The position numbers and the translations under genes are program-made. Shown here piece after piece: positions 38,128 to 47,371 of a stretch of 64,000 bases of DNA; within the stretch, counting starts at the first letter, position 1, and each line of letters opens with the position of its first letter. Below the pieces are notes generated by a model. It saw only the letters and a program-made list of their open reading frames with translations. It made no database searches and was not told the DNA's origin. Origin of the DNA: an uncultured Shewanella sp. (GTDB taxonomy: Bacteria > Pseudomonadota > Gammaproteobacteria > Enterobacterales > Shewanellaceae); NCBI RefSeq assembly GCF_947497935.1, contig NZ_CANMIO010000001.1, positions 248,001 to 312,000 of the forward strand, read 5' to 3'.

Positions 38128-39345
38128 ATGACCATAGGTGTTGGCGGTTCTACCGCAGAGCAGGAATTAGCAAAATTAACCGATATGACTCAAGGTGTTG
38201 AGCCAATTAGTCGTGAAGAGTATCAAGCTCGTATCGCTAAGGCGCAAGCCATCATGAGTGAGCAGGGAATTGCTGCTATTTACCTAAACGCAGGCACTAA
38301 CCTTTACTATTACACGGGTACCCGTTGGTATGCTAGTGAGCGTATGGTAGGTGCGATTCTTCCTGCAAAAGGTGACGTTGAATATATCGCTCCAGCATTT
38401 GAAGTTGATACGTTAAACGGTTACATGGTCATTGGCGGCAAGGTTAACACTTGGCAAGAAGATGAAAGCCCATTTGCACTATTTGGCAATGTATTAGTCA
38501 ACATGGGTATTGAATCGGGTGATATCGGTATCGATGAATCTGCAGCTTTCTTTATCTTTGATGGCGTGCGTCAAGCGCATCCACAGTATAACTATGTCAA
38601 CGCTAAACCTGTTACTGCGGGTTGTCGTATGATTAAGTCGGCAGTTGAGCTAAGTCTTCTACAACGCGCTAAAGATATGACAATGGAAGTACATAAAGCG
38701 GTAGCGCGTATTTTGCATGAAGGGATCACCACTAGCGAAGTGGAAGCCTTTATCAATGCCGCTCATATTAAAGTGGGTATTCCAGCCGGTTCATACTTCT
38801 GTATTGTTCTTTTCGGTGAAGACAGTGCCTACCCGCACGGCGTTAAGTCACCTAAAGCATTAGAGCTTAACGATACGGTATTGATCGATACAGGTTGTCA
38901 GCTGTTCGGTTATAACTCTGATATTACTCGTACATATGTTTATGGTGAGCCTAGCCCACGTCAACGCGAGTTATGGCAGTTTGAGCAAGACTCACAAATC
39001 GCAGGTTTTGAAGCGGCTCAAATTGGCGCAACTTGTGCCAGCGTTGACCGTGCAGCTCGTGATGTACTTGAAGCTGCGGGTTTTGGCCCAGGTTACGATG
39101 TACCAGGTCTGCCTCACCGTACGGGTCATGGCGTAGGTCTAGATATCCATGAATGGCCATATTTAGTGCTAAACGATCACACGCCGCTACAAGCGGGTAT
39201 GTGTTTCAGTAATGAGCCAATGCTATGTGTTCCTGGAGAGTTTGGCGTGCGCCATGAAGATCACTTCTACATGAGTGAAGATGGTCCAGTGTGGTTTACT
39301 AAGCCTGCACATTCAATCGACGATCCGTTTGGTTACGAAGCTTAA
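38128..39345 (+). CDS. M24-family Xaa-Pro peptidase
   Basis: A 405-residue peptidase. The creatinase-like N-domain (about 20-150) precedes the metallopeptidase domain. Metal ligands lie in LIDTGCQLFGYNSDITRTY (two Asp), in the GLPHRTGHGVGLDIHE loop (His), and in SNEPM and the C-terminal RHEDHF (Glu residues). A dipeptidase or prolidase-like role is likely. AAGGG lies 8 bases before the ATG at 38128, which is preferred over the GTG at 38113. A vestigial second copy of its 3' end and its terminator hairpin lies just downstream. Confidence 0.9.
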   Translation: MTIGVGGSTAEQELAKLTDMTQGVEPISREEYQARIAKAQAIMSEQGIAAIYLNAGTNLYYYTGTRWYASERMVGAILPAKGDVEYIAPAFEVDTLNGYMVIGGKVNTWQEDESPFALFGNVLVNMGIESGDIGIDESAAFFIFDGVRQAHPQYNYVNAKPVTAGCRMIKSAVELSLLQRAKDMTMEVHKAVARILHEGITTSEVEAFINAAHIKVGIPAGSYFCIVLFGEDSAYPHGVKSPKALELNDTVLIDTGCQLFGYNSDITRTYVYGEPSPRQRELWQFEQDSQIAGFEAAQIGATCASVDRAARDVLEAAGFGPGYDVPGLPHRTGHGVGLDIHEWPYLVLNDHTPLQAGMCFSNEPMLCVPGEFGVRHEDHFYMSEDGPVWFTKPAHSIDDPFGYEA

Positions 39346-39380
39346 AATAGCTAAGCTTGACTATCATAGAGTAATCAGAG

Positions 39381-39414
39381 ATGCCTCGTTATAAGTAACG
39401 AGGCATTTATTTTT
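39381..39414 (+). terminator. terminator of the M24 peptidase gene
   Basis: ATGCCTCGTTA (39381-39391) and TAACGAGGCAT (39396-39406) form an 11-bp stem followed by TTATTTTT. A related, shorter hairpin recurs after the pseudogene fragment (39582-39599). Confidence 0.85.
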
Positions 39415-39431
39415 GTGTAGCAAGGCCATGG

Positions 39432-39560
39432 GTACCAGGCGAGTTTGGTATGCGTCATGAAGACCATCTCTTTATACAAGCGTAGATGAGCGAAGACGGT
39501 CCAGTGTGGTTCACCAAGCCTGCTCACTCAATTGACGACCCATTTGGCTACGAAGCGTAA
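39432..39560 (+). pseudogene. vestigial 3' end of a second M24 peptidase allele
   Basis: This fragment encodes VPGEFGMRHEDH, then an in-frame TAG (39484-39486), then 24 residues (MSEDGPV to GYEA) identical to the C-terminus of the intact upstream gene, ending at TAA 39558-39560. Between the two parts a 12-base insertion (ATACAAGCGTAG) breaks the frame of meaning. Over the 24 identical codons, 11 differ only at the third base. It has no start or ribosome binding site, so it is not expressed as a peptidase. A weak copy of the terminator stem follows at 39582-39599. Confidence 0.85.
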
Positions 39561-39581
39561 TCACAATGAATAGTCGTTTAC

Positions 39582-39599
39582 CTCGTTATCAGTAACGAG
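39582..39599 (+). repeat. degenerate copy of the M24 terminator hairpin
   Basis: CTCGTTA (39582-39588) and TAACGAG (39593-39599) repeat the stem found after the intact M24 gene, at the equivalent distance after the fragment stop. There is no T-run. It shows that the remnant includes the old gene's downstream region. Confidence 0.7.
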
Positions 39600-39630
39600 A
39601 CTGAACTAGATAAATGTTTGTTGCATACAA

Positions 39631-39670
39631 CAAAAAAGCCCGAATGGTTATCCATTCGGGCTTTGTTTTT
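39631..39670 (-). terminator. terminator of the FKBP gene
   Basis: AAAGCCCGAATGG (39635-39647) and CCATTCGGGCTTT (39652-39664) form a 13-bp stem with a 4-base loop, flanked by A- and T-runs. It serves the minus-strand FKBP gene and blocks read-through from the left. Confidence 0.88.
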
Positions 39671-39694
39671 TATAGGGCAAATAGCCAATTCGAG

Positions 39695-40165
39695 TTAGTC
39701 GATACTAATTAGCTCAACATCAAAAATCAGCGTCGAACCGCCAGCAATTTTACCTGCACTGCGATTACCGTATGCCAATTCACTTGGTATAAAGAAACGT
39801 GCTTTCTCGCCCACAACCATCAACTGTACGCCTTCGGTCCAGCCTTTAATCACGCGATTAAGCGGAAACGCAATAGGCTCACCGCGCTCAACAGAGCTAT
39901 CAAATACACTGCCATCGATTAACGTACCGTGATAATGCACGGTTACTGTGTCGCTAGCCTTTGGGTGCACAGTGCCTGTACCTGGCTCCAGTACTTGGTA
40001 CTGAAGTCCTGAAGCTGTGGTTGTCACACCTTCTTTTAGTTTGTTCTCGGCTAAAAAGGCGCTACCGATAGCGATGTTTTCTTTGGCCGCTTTTTGGTTG
40101 TTCATAGAAGAGAAGAAATAAAACACAACACAAGCAATTACCACAACAGCTAAAACCACTTTCAT
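39695..40165 (-). CDS. membrane-anchored FKBP-type peptidyl-prolyl isomerase
   Basis: A 156-residue protein with an N-terminal hydrophobic anchor (about 3-20) and a C-terminal FKBP domain (about 45-156). Family residues are visible in TVHYHGTLIDGSVFDSS, VIKGWTEGVQLM and IPSELAYG, with GGSTLIFDVEL near the end. It should catalyse cis-trans isomerisation of prolyl bonds in proteins, probably on the periplasmic side. AAGGTG precedes the ATG. It is a single gene with its own terminator. Confidence 0.92.
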   Translation of the reverse strand: MKVVLAVVVIACVVFYFFSSMNNQKAAKENIAIGSAFLAENKLKEGVTTTASGLQYQVLEPGTGTVHPKASDTVTVHYHGTLIDGSVFDSSVERGEPIAFPLNRVIKGWTEGVQLMVVGEKARFFIPSELAYGNRSAGKIAGGSTLIFDVELISID

Positions 40166-40477
40166 TTTTGAGTCACCTTATTTTTATTTGACGGCCTATG
40201 ATAGCGAATCACTCTCTTGAGGTAAATCTTGGTACTTAGTGTTAAGAATAGCGTTAAGAATAGCGTTTATATTGCTTGGTATATAGAGAGTATGAGCTTT
40301 AGTTTCAGAGACGATAAATTAGTAATCAAGTTATTGAATAATAGATTGATAAGTGTGCTCAATAAGGATTATTGTTGCGGCTAATAGGATGTTGTGGGGC
40401 GCTTTGGTTATGATGTGTAGTTATGCCCCAATTTGTACCGCTCCAAATTGTAACGAATCGTCATCAAGGAATAAGCC
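40166..40477. other. 312-bp divergent region upstream of the ompA-like gene
   Basis: It contains a perfect 12-bp tandem duplication (GTTAAGAATAGC at 40241-40252 and 40253-40264) and a GGGGC/GCCCC inverted repeat near 40395-40426. Promoters for both flanking genes are presumed. No RNA gene was recognised. Confidence 0.5.
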
Positions 40478-41551
40478 ATGTTTAAACTGAGTTCTATGAG
40501 AAGCGCCTCACTTGTTCTTTCTACCCTGCTATATCTACCTTTAGGTGTGGCTTACGCTGGACAGCTTGATGGCGTCGAGCCTGTAAAAGAGTTCGAGCCT
40601 TATTTTTATCTTGGGGCTAAGGCTGGGCAGATGCATTACCAAAATGCCTGTGAAAGCTGGAGCATAAGTTGTGACGGAAACGATCTTGGTTACGGGGCGT
40701 TTGCAGGTTACCAAGCATGGCGCTACCTAGGTTTTGAAACTGCCTATCTCGATCTCGGTGAGGCTGTAGCGCACTATTCAGAAAGCGGTGTCAATAATAC
40801 TTATACAGGCAGCATGAAAGGTTGGGAGTTCTCGGCCGTGGCGCGGTTTAATCTAAGTGACAATTTCGACCTATTTGCAAAGGCGGGTAGCCTATATTGG
40901 GATGGCGACAATCGTGGACCATATAGCCGTCAGTCTGACTCAGATTGGGCGCCTATGTTGGGAGCCGGGGTTGAGTATCAGTTATCCCCATCTTGGGTTG
41001 CACGTCTTGAGTATCAGTATATCGATAGCTTAGGCAGTGAACTCATTGGTGGCAGCAATGGTCACTTAACTACTTTAGGCATTAGTTACCGCTTTGGCCA
41101 AAGTGCAACAAAAGCTCAGCCGCCGGTTAAAGAAACTCCGGAAATCTTACCTGAGAAGGTTATTCCGTTAACACCTAAACCTGTTGTATTACCCGCATTC
41201 ACGCTAACCACTTTATTCGATTTTGACAGCAGCGAATTAACCAACCCTGATGCTTTAGCGCCAGTGATTGAACGCCTAAAGCTGGTACCCACAGCTGTAG
41301 CCAATATTAAAGGCTATACAGACTCCAAAGGAAATGCCGTTTATAACCAAGCCCTGTCTGAGCGCAGAGCTCAAGCTGTGGCCGAACACTTAATCGAGGC
41401 TGGTATTAAACCTGAGCAGATTGAGGTTCATGGTTATGGTGAGCAGTTCCCATTAATGAAAAATGATACATCAGAACATCGTCATGAAAATCGTCGGGTA
41501 CTTATCCATATCCAATCCATGACCATAACCCCTCAGCCGGAGCAAAGATGA
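40478..41551 (+). CDS. OmpA-family outer-membrane protein
   Basis: A 357-residue protein with a signal peptide (to about residue 26, AYA-GQL). The N-terminal OmpA-type beta-barrel (about 35-207) ends in the outer-membrane sorting strand LGISYRFG. A Pro-rich linker precedes the C-terminal OmpA peptidoglycan-binding domain (about 245-350; TLFDFDSSELTN, GYTDSKGNAVYNQALSERRAQAV, ENRRVLI). It anchors the outer membrane to peptidoglycan. AAGGA lies about 9 bases before the ATG. The TGA stop overlaps the ATG of the downstream Big_2 lipoprotein, so the two are translationally coupled. Confidence 0.92.
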   Translation: MFKLSSMRSASLVLSTLLYLPLGVAYAGQLDGVEPVKEFEPYFYLGAKAGQMHYQNACESWSISCDGNDLGYGAFAGYQAWRYLGFETAYLDLGEAVAHYSESGVNNTYTGSMKGWEFSAVARFNLSDNFDLFAKAGSLYWDGDNRGPYSRQSDSDWAPMLGAGVEYQLSPSWVARLEYQYIDSLGSELIGGSNGHLTTLGISYRFGQSATKAQPPVKETPEILPEKVIPLTPKPVVLPAFTLTTLFDFDSSELTNPDALAPVIERLKLVPTAVANIKGYTDSKGNAVYNQALSERRAQAVAEHLIEAGIKPEQIEVHGYGEQFPLMKNDTSEHRHENRRVLIHIQSMTITPQPEQR

Positions 41552-44500
41552 TGACTATTTTTAAGCCGATGTATCGTCAACTGCTACTACTAACTTTATT
41601 AGTACTTGCTGGTTGTGGCGGCGATGACGATGGTTTTCCAACCGGAGCCTGTGGTGGACCTGATAACCCATGCCCCGCATACGCAGTCGCTCTTGAGGTC
41701 AGTCCAAGCAACAGTGTGATTGCGGTCAACACTCATCAAATTTATCAGGCGATCGCGACATACAGTGACGGCTCAACTAAAGATGTCACACAAGAGGCCA
41801 GTTGGTCGAGTAGTGAGCCGACGGTCGCCACTGTTTCTGTAAATGGTGTCGCTCAGGGAGTCTTAGCTGGGGAGGTGCAGATCGCGGCAAGTCTCCCGCC
41901 TATGCAGGAAGGGGGCTCAGAATTAATCGATAGCGCGTCACTTAAGGTGACGGATGCAGCTCTGATGGCATTGAATATTGAACCGGGGCAGGCTCAGATA
42001 TTGGCTGGAATGAGTCAGAATTTTCGAGCCTTGGCTTTGTTTGACGATGGCCATCAACAAGATGTGACTAACGAGGCTAATTGGACAAGCTTAGACGCTG
42101 CTATCGCAACAATAGAGAGCGAAGGAGAGACTATCGGACTTGCAACTGGAATTGCTGTAGGTGTGACACAAGTTAAGGCACAGTTTTCTGCTCAGGAAGC
42201 GTTAGCAACATTAGTTGTGCTAGCGACCAAACCAAGTCAGTTATTGATTAACCCTCTTGATGAAGTATTACCGAATGGTACCAGTCTACAGTATCAAGCA
42301 CACCTTATTTTAGACGACGGTTTGAGTATCGATGTGACGACACAGTCGGCGTGGCACTCTTCTTCTGTCGATATTGCGTCTATCGATAATCAAGGCTTTT
42401 TAGTCGCTAAGGCACTTGGGCTAACACGAGTGACGGCGACACTTTCATTTGCTGGTGTTAGCTTGTCTGATACAACCACTGCAACGGTTGTCGATGCACA
42501 AGTGAGTGATTTAATCGTGACTCCTGCCCAAGGGATATTTCCTGTGGGAACCAAAGGCAGTTATGTTGCTACAGCCTATTTTTCAGATGGTCAGGTGAAA
42601 GATGTGAGTCGTGATGCACTCTGGTCTGCATCGCAGACGGATGTTGTCGACATCACAGCACAAGGGCAAAATGCCGGCGATGCCACCGCGAAAGCGGTTG
42701 GTAGCTCAAGCATTACTGCAACCTATCAAGAGTTAAGTGCAAATGCACAGTTAGAGGTGACCGATGCCGTGTTAACCTCGCTACAGGTCTCACCGTTGAA
42801 TACCCTGGTACCGGCTGGCACTCAGGTTCAATATCAGGCTTATGCGAGCTTTAGCGATGGCAGTATAAAAGATGTCACGACTTTGGGTTATTGGCAAAGT
42901 AGTGAGCCACAAATTGCTTCTGTTGGCTTAATGGGGAGGTTTTCTGGCATCGCTGATACCTACCAAGAGGGCATTACTGAGATCCGCTTCGATTATTTGG
43001 GGCAGAGTCAGGCAACAGAGTTAACCGTTACAAAAGCGACTTTGGTGGATTTACAGATCTCACCGATAGATCTGCAGGTGCCTATCGGCACACAAGGCCA
43101 ATATATTGCGATTGCCTATTATTCCGATGGGCATAGCAGTGATGTTACTCAACAGGCGAGTTGGCAGTCGAGTAATCGAGAGATTGTGAGTATTGTAAAT
43201 TCTGGTGTCGATGCTGGTTATGCCATGGGGCTAACCGAGGGGCTGGTAGATATTTCTGCAACTTATTCAGGGCTAAGCTCAGGTGTCAGCCCAATAACAA
43301 GTTCTGCATTGCCTTTACGGGTTTCTCAAGCTGTAGCTGAGGAAGAATCATCGACCACTATCAGCAGTAAAACGACGGCAAAAGTTACTCCGGCAATTTT
43401 ACAGAGCCTGATTATCTCACCTGTTAGCGCGAGTATTGCGGCAGGTATTAATCAGCCTTATCAATTATTTGGTCTATTTTCTGATGGTAGTAGTAAAGAG
43501 GTGACGCCTTACGCCTACTGGCAAACCAGTGATACTGCTATCGCTACCATAGACCGCTCTGGCTTGGCTCACAGCCTTGCAGAGGGACAGGTGAACATTG
43601 TTGCCAGTTATCTTGGCATGCAGATCAGTGCCGAGTTAATTGTGACTGATGCGGTTATCACTCAATTACAGGTTTCACCAGCAGATAGCTCCATTGCAGT
43701 AGGTTATAGTCAGCAGCTGATAGCAACTGCCTATTACTCAGATGATCATAGCAGTGACGTCTCTAGCTTAGCTAATTGGAGCTCACTGTCATCCTCAATT
43801 GTGCAAGTTAACGCCACTGGTCTTGCCGAAGGTGCGGCTCAAGGAAGCTCGACTGTTGAGGCTAGTTATCAAGGCATGCAGGCAAGCGCCAATGTTAATG
43901 TTACAAGTGCAATCCTAGAATCGCTTACTTTAACGCCCGTAACGGCTACTGTAGCTGCAGGTACTACTCAACAATATCGACTGTTTGGCATATTCTCTGA
44001 CGGTAGCCATAAAGAGTTAACTTATGTCGCGAGTTGGCAATCAGGCTCCTTAGCAGTTGCAACCATTGATAAGTATGGCTTAGCGCAAAGTTATCTGCAG
44101 GGGATAAGTCAGATCCAGGCCAGTTATATCGGCTTCTCTGCCGTTGCTGAGCTTAAAGTGACCGATGCCGAAGTCACTAGTCTTCAAGTCTCTCCTGCCA
44201 ACCTCTCGGTTCCATTGGGAACAACGGGACAATATCGTGCCGATGCATTTTATTCCGATGGCCATACGAGTGATGTTACCCATTTAGCGACCTGGAGTGT
44301 TAGCGATCCAAGCTTAGTTAATATTGCTGCAACGGGAAACTCTGCGGGATTTGCTGAAGCCATTGCGGTTGGGATGACGACAGTTCAAGCCAATTTTGAA
44401 GGGCAAAGTAATAAGGTTGAGGTGAAGGTAACCGATGCCATACTCGAACAGCTTGTGATCTCACCGGCTTATAGCAGTATTGCAGCAGGACTCGGTCAAC

Positions 44501-46563
44501 CCTATCAAGCGACAGGTGTGTTCTCCGATGGTAGCAGTAAAACCCTTACTGACGTTGTCAGTTGGAATAGCTCCGATAGTGAGGTTGCAACACTTAATCG
44601 ATTGGGGCTTGCTCAAAGCTATAAGGCTGGCAATATTGTCGTCAGTGCCAGCTATTTAGGCTTTAAGGCAACGGCTGAATTGAATGTGACCGATGCACAA
44701 CTGAGCTATATTAGAGTCACGCCAATTTTTGCCAGTGTGCCATTAGGTACCGAAGGCCAGTTTAATGCTCGTGCTTTTTATACCGACAACAGCTCTGAAG
44801 ATATCACTGAGGTTGCAACTTGGGGCTCCAATGATGATGCGATAGTGCATATTGGCACCGGTGCACCTAGCAGCGGTTTTGCCAGCGCCATAGGGCTGGG
44901 ACAGGCTGTCATCACGGCTCAATATTTAACGGCAATCGATACCGCCGTGGTTAAGGTTACACCGGCCGAATTAGTCGAATTGACCGTATCACCACCAGAT
45001 GCATCGATTGCTGCTGGGCTAGACCAAGCCTATCAGGCTTATGCTCGTTTCTCCGATGGCAGCAGTAAAGAGGTGACGTTAGAGTCGAGTTGGCAGAGTA
45101 GTGAAATCGATATCGCTACTGTCGACTCTCAAGGTTTAGCACATACTTTGTTGTCGGGTAACACAGAGATCCAAGCGAGTTATAAGTCTCTTACGGCTAA
45201 GGCTTCACTCTTCGTTAATGAACCTATTTTAGTGGACCTTCAGGTCACGCCAGTAAGCTCGACGATGAATATTAATGAGAGCCAGAAGTATATCGCGAGG
45301 GCGTTCTATTCTGATGGTTATTCAAATGATGTATCAATGCTATCAACATGGAGCTTAGCTGATGTCTCGGTTGCTCATGTTGTCCCATCAGGGTTCTCAG
45401 CAGGTATAGTCACTGGGGATACTCACGGTCAGACGAGAGTGACAGCGCGTTACGGTGGTATGGACGCTGAGGCTCAAGTTATTGTGAGTGATTTTGAATA
45501 CATGGGTGTACAAGTCGAGCCCGCCGATACTCACGTTATCGTGAATAAAACGACCCAGTTACAGGCATTTGCTGTTTATAGAAATAGTAGCGGAACGATA
45601 ACTCAAAAAGAGGTTACAGATGTCAGTGACTGGCGACCGGGTGATTCGAAAAAAGTCTCCATTGACGGTAAAGGTGTCGCATACGGTATAGAGGCTGGTG
45701 TAACGAATACCTTTGCGATCTATCAAGGTATTGAAGGACAAGGCAGAATCACTGTATACGATAGTGAACTAGTTACGCTGACTATCACACCTGACAACTT
45801 ATCGGCCCCCGTTGGGACTAAAGGACGCTACAAGGCGATGGCGAGCTACATTGATAGGCCAGATGAGGATGTCACTCTGCTTGCCACTTGGTCTTCAAGT
45901 CATAATGAGGTGGTACATATTGTTACCTCTGGGAGCGATGGCGGAACGGCGACGGCTAAGGCTGTGGGCTCGAGTGAGATCAGCGCCCAGTTCGAGGGGG
46001 TTACCGATAGTGTCAACGTACAGGTAACCGCTCCCGTGTTAGAGCGGATAGAAATCACGCCAAGAGTTGATACCGTCTATATAGAAAATACACAGCAGTT
46101 TTACGCCAATGCTCACTTTTCAGATGGCACAGTGGTAGATGTGACGTTAGATGCAAACTGGAAAAGTGATAATCCACAGATAATTACTATCCAAACCGGT
46201 AATGCGAGAGCAGGCGAGGCGATGGGCGCAGACCAAGGTGACCCTACGACCATTTCCGCTAGCTATGACGGCTTTAGCGATAGTTTGTTGTTGAATGTAA
46301 AACTGAATGTCGTTGAAAGTATTGAAATTATTCCAAATACACTGACCCTTAAGAACGGAGATTATCAAGAGGTTCAGGTGATGGTAACTTTTAGTAATGG
46401 TGACGTGTATGACTACGGGGATTATGTTGGTTGGAGTTCAACGGATAATAACGTTGCCTCCGGTCACAAGGGAGAGATAAGCGCTAATGGTGTAGGTAAC
46501 GCCACTGTGACAGCAACGATGGGTATGGCATCAGGCTCAGCAGAAGTCACCGTGACGCCTTAA
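41548..46563 (+). CDS. giant Big_2-repeat surface lipoprotein
   Basis: A 1671-residue protein. A lipoprotein signal with lipobox LVLAGC (Cys at about 25) is followed by about 18 tandem Ig-like domains of the Big_2 class, each about 85-90 residues and starting with a pattern like LxVxP, then YxAxAxYSDGSxxDVT and W.SS. Repeats roughly 6-13 alternate between two subtypes. One has SIAAG..QPYQ and FSDGSSKE; the other has VP.GT.GQY and YSDGHSSDVT. This implies duplication in two-domain units. A short Asp/Gly-rich stretch links the Cys to the first repeat. It is probably an outer-membrane-anchored adhesin or stalk, expressed with the OmpA-family gene whose stop it overlaps. No catalytic domain is seen. 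Confidence 0.88.
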   Translation: MMTIFKPMYRQLLLLTLLVLAGCGGDDDGFPTGACGGPDNPCPAYAVALEVSPSNSVIAVNTHQIYQAIATYSDGSTKDVTQEASWSSSEPTVATVSVNGVAQGVLAGEVQIAASLPPMQEGGSELIDSASLKVTDAALMALNIEPGQAQILAGMSQNFRALALFDDGHQQDVTNEANWTSLDAAIATIESEGETIGLATGIAVGVTQVKAQFSAQEALATLVVLATKPSQLLINPLDEVLPNGTSLQYQAHLILDDGLSIDVTTQSAWHSSSVDIASIDNQGFLVAKALGLTRVTATLSFAGVSLSDTTTATVVDAQVSDLIVTPAQGIFPVGTKGSYVATAYFSDGQVKDVSRDALWSASQTDVVDITAQGQNAGDATAKAVGSSSITATYQELSANAQLEVTDAVLTSLQVSPLNTLVPAGTQVQYQAYASFSDGSIKDVTTLGYWQSSEPQIASVGLMGRFSGIADTYQEGITEIRFDYLGQSQATELTVTKATLVDLQISPIDLQVPIGTQGQYIAIAYYSDGHSSDVTQQASWQSSNREIVSIVNSGVDAGYAMGLTEGLVDISATYSGLSSGVSPITSSALPLRVSQAVAEEESSTTISSKTTAKVTPAILQSLIISPVSASIAAGINQPYQLFGLFSDGSSKEVTPYAYWQTSDTAIATIDRSGLAHSLAEGQVNIVASYLGMQISAELIVTDAVITQLQVSPADSSIAVGYSQQLIATAYYSDDHSSDVSSLANWSSLSSSIVQVNATGLAEGAAQGSSTVEASYQGMQASANVNVTSAILESLTLTPVTATVAAGTTQQYRLFGIFSDGSHKELTYVASWQSGSLAVATIDKYGLAQSYLQGISQIQASYIGFSAVAELKVTDAEVTSLQVSPANLSVPLGTTGQYRADAFYSDGHTSDVTHLATWSVSDPSLVNIAATGNSAGFAEAIAVGMTTVQANFEGQSNKVEVKVTDAILEQLVISPAYSSIAAGLGQPYQATGVFSDGSSKTLTDVVSWNSSDSEVATLNRLGLAQSYKAGNIVVSASYLGFKATAELNVTDAQLSYIRVTPIFASVPLGTEGQFNARAFYTDNSSEDITEVATWGSNDDAIVHIGTGAPSSGFASAIGLGQAVITAQYLTAIDTAVVKVTPAELVELTVSPPDASIAAGLDQAYQAYARFSDGSSKEVTLESSWQSSEIDIATVDSQGLAHTLLSGNTEIQASYKSLTAKASLFVNEPILVDLQVTPVSSTMNINESQKYIARAFYSDGYSNDVSMLSTWSLADVSVAHVVPSGFSAGIVTGDTHGQTRVTARYGGMDAEAQVIVSDFEYMGVQVEPADTHVIVNKTTQLQAFAVYRNSSGTITQKEVTDVSDWRPGDSKKVSIDGKGVAYGIEAGVTNTFAIYQGIEGQGRITVYDSELVTLTITPDNLSAPVGTKGRYKAMASYIDRPDEDVTLLATWSSSHNEVVHIVTSGSDGGTATAKAVGSSEISAQFEGVTDSVNVQVTAPVLERIEITPRVDTVYIENTQQFYANAHFSDGTVVDVTLDANWKSDNPQIITIQTGNARAGEAMGADQGDPTTISASYDGFSDSLLLNVKLNVVESIEIIPNTLTLKNGDYQEVQVMVTFSNGDVYDYGDYVGWSSTDNNVASGHKGEISANGVGNATVTATMGMASGSAEVTVTP

Positions 46564-46597
46564 GCTTTCTCTAAGTCTAGCTGACAGAGTTTAAACG

Positions 46598-46632
46598 AAA
46601 AACGCAGCCGTTCATTTGGGCTGCGTTTTAAT
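46598..46632 (+). terminator. terminator of the OmpA-Big_2 operon
   Basis: AACGCAGCC (46601-46609) pairs with GGCTGCGTT (46619-46627) around a 9-base loop, with A- and T-runs outside. It also serves the convergent CSD-DUF1294 gene. Confidence 0.85.
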
Positions 46633-46649
46633 TTATTGGGTGAATGACA

Positions 46650-47276
46650 TTATTTTATATGCATAAATAACGTTTCTAGCTCTGGTCTGTGTAACAGATA
46701 AATAAGTGTGAGATTACAAAGTACCGTTAACCATAATACAAACTTAAAACGGCCTTTAGAAGATTTGTGTCTGAGCCATTGCTGAGCCAGTAACGCACCG
46801 GGCCAGCCCCCCACTAAGCTTAATAGCTGTAGTTTAAACTCACTGACACGCCAACGTTTTTTACGCGCTGAGCGCTTATCCCAACCATAGGCAATAAATG
46901 TTACTAGACTGGTAGTGATAAAGTAGAGCAATAGCCAGAGGGAAATATGTTGCAGTGAGTAGGCAATGGTTAAGCCTGCAATAAAGCTTAATGCAATACT
47001 TACACTGAATCGACTTGTAGAGCTGCTAATTTTCCGACTCGACTTTAGCGTACCACCACTTAGCAGCTGCGCTTGCTCAGCGCGCCACTTACCTTGCTTG
47101 TCCTTTACCTGATGAAACTGGACTCGATTGCCCGCTTGAGGCCGTAATTTTTTGTTAGTAAAGCCTGAGATGTGCAGAAAACACTGTTGTTTTTGTCCTG
47201 GAATTTGGATAAACCCAAATCCCTTAGCATCATCCCAACTATCTATAGTGCCAAGGGTTATGCTAATTTTTGTCAT
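46650..47276 (-). CDS. cold-shock-domain and DUF1294 membrane protein
   Basis: A 208-residue two-domain protein. The N-terminal cold-shock-like OB fold (about 6-72) has GTIDSWDDAKGFGFIQ and CFLHISGF, standing for RNP1 and RNP2. A linker and about four transmembrane segments with the DUF1294 signature follow (AYGWDKRSARKKRWRVSE, LLSLVGGWPGALLAQQWLRHK). This combination is common in gammaproteobacteria but has no established function. It may couple RNA binding with the membrane. No clear ribosome binding site is visible. Confidence 0.9.
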   Translation of the reverse strand: MTKISITLGTIDSWDDAKGFGFIQIPGQKQQCFLHISGFTNKKLRPQAGNRVQFHQVKDKQGKWRAEQAQLLSGGTLKSSRKISSSTSRFSVSIALSFIAGLTIAYSLQHISLWLLLYFITTSLVTFIAYGWDKRSARKKRWRVSEFKLQLLSLVGGWPGALLAQQWLRHKSSKGRFKFVLWLTVLCNLTLIYLLHRPELETLFMHIK

Positions 47277-47371
47277 CGAGTCATATCTGCTTCTATTGAC
47301 AGTGGGCCATAGCGCATGTGTTTAGCACTTGTATCATTGTACTTATTGAGCCTTGTCAGTGATGGAGTTGA

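Noticed and set aside
40241..40264. 12-bp tandem duplication considered as a regulator array
   Set aside because: Only two copies and no phasing with other sites; most likely a recent slippage duplication.
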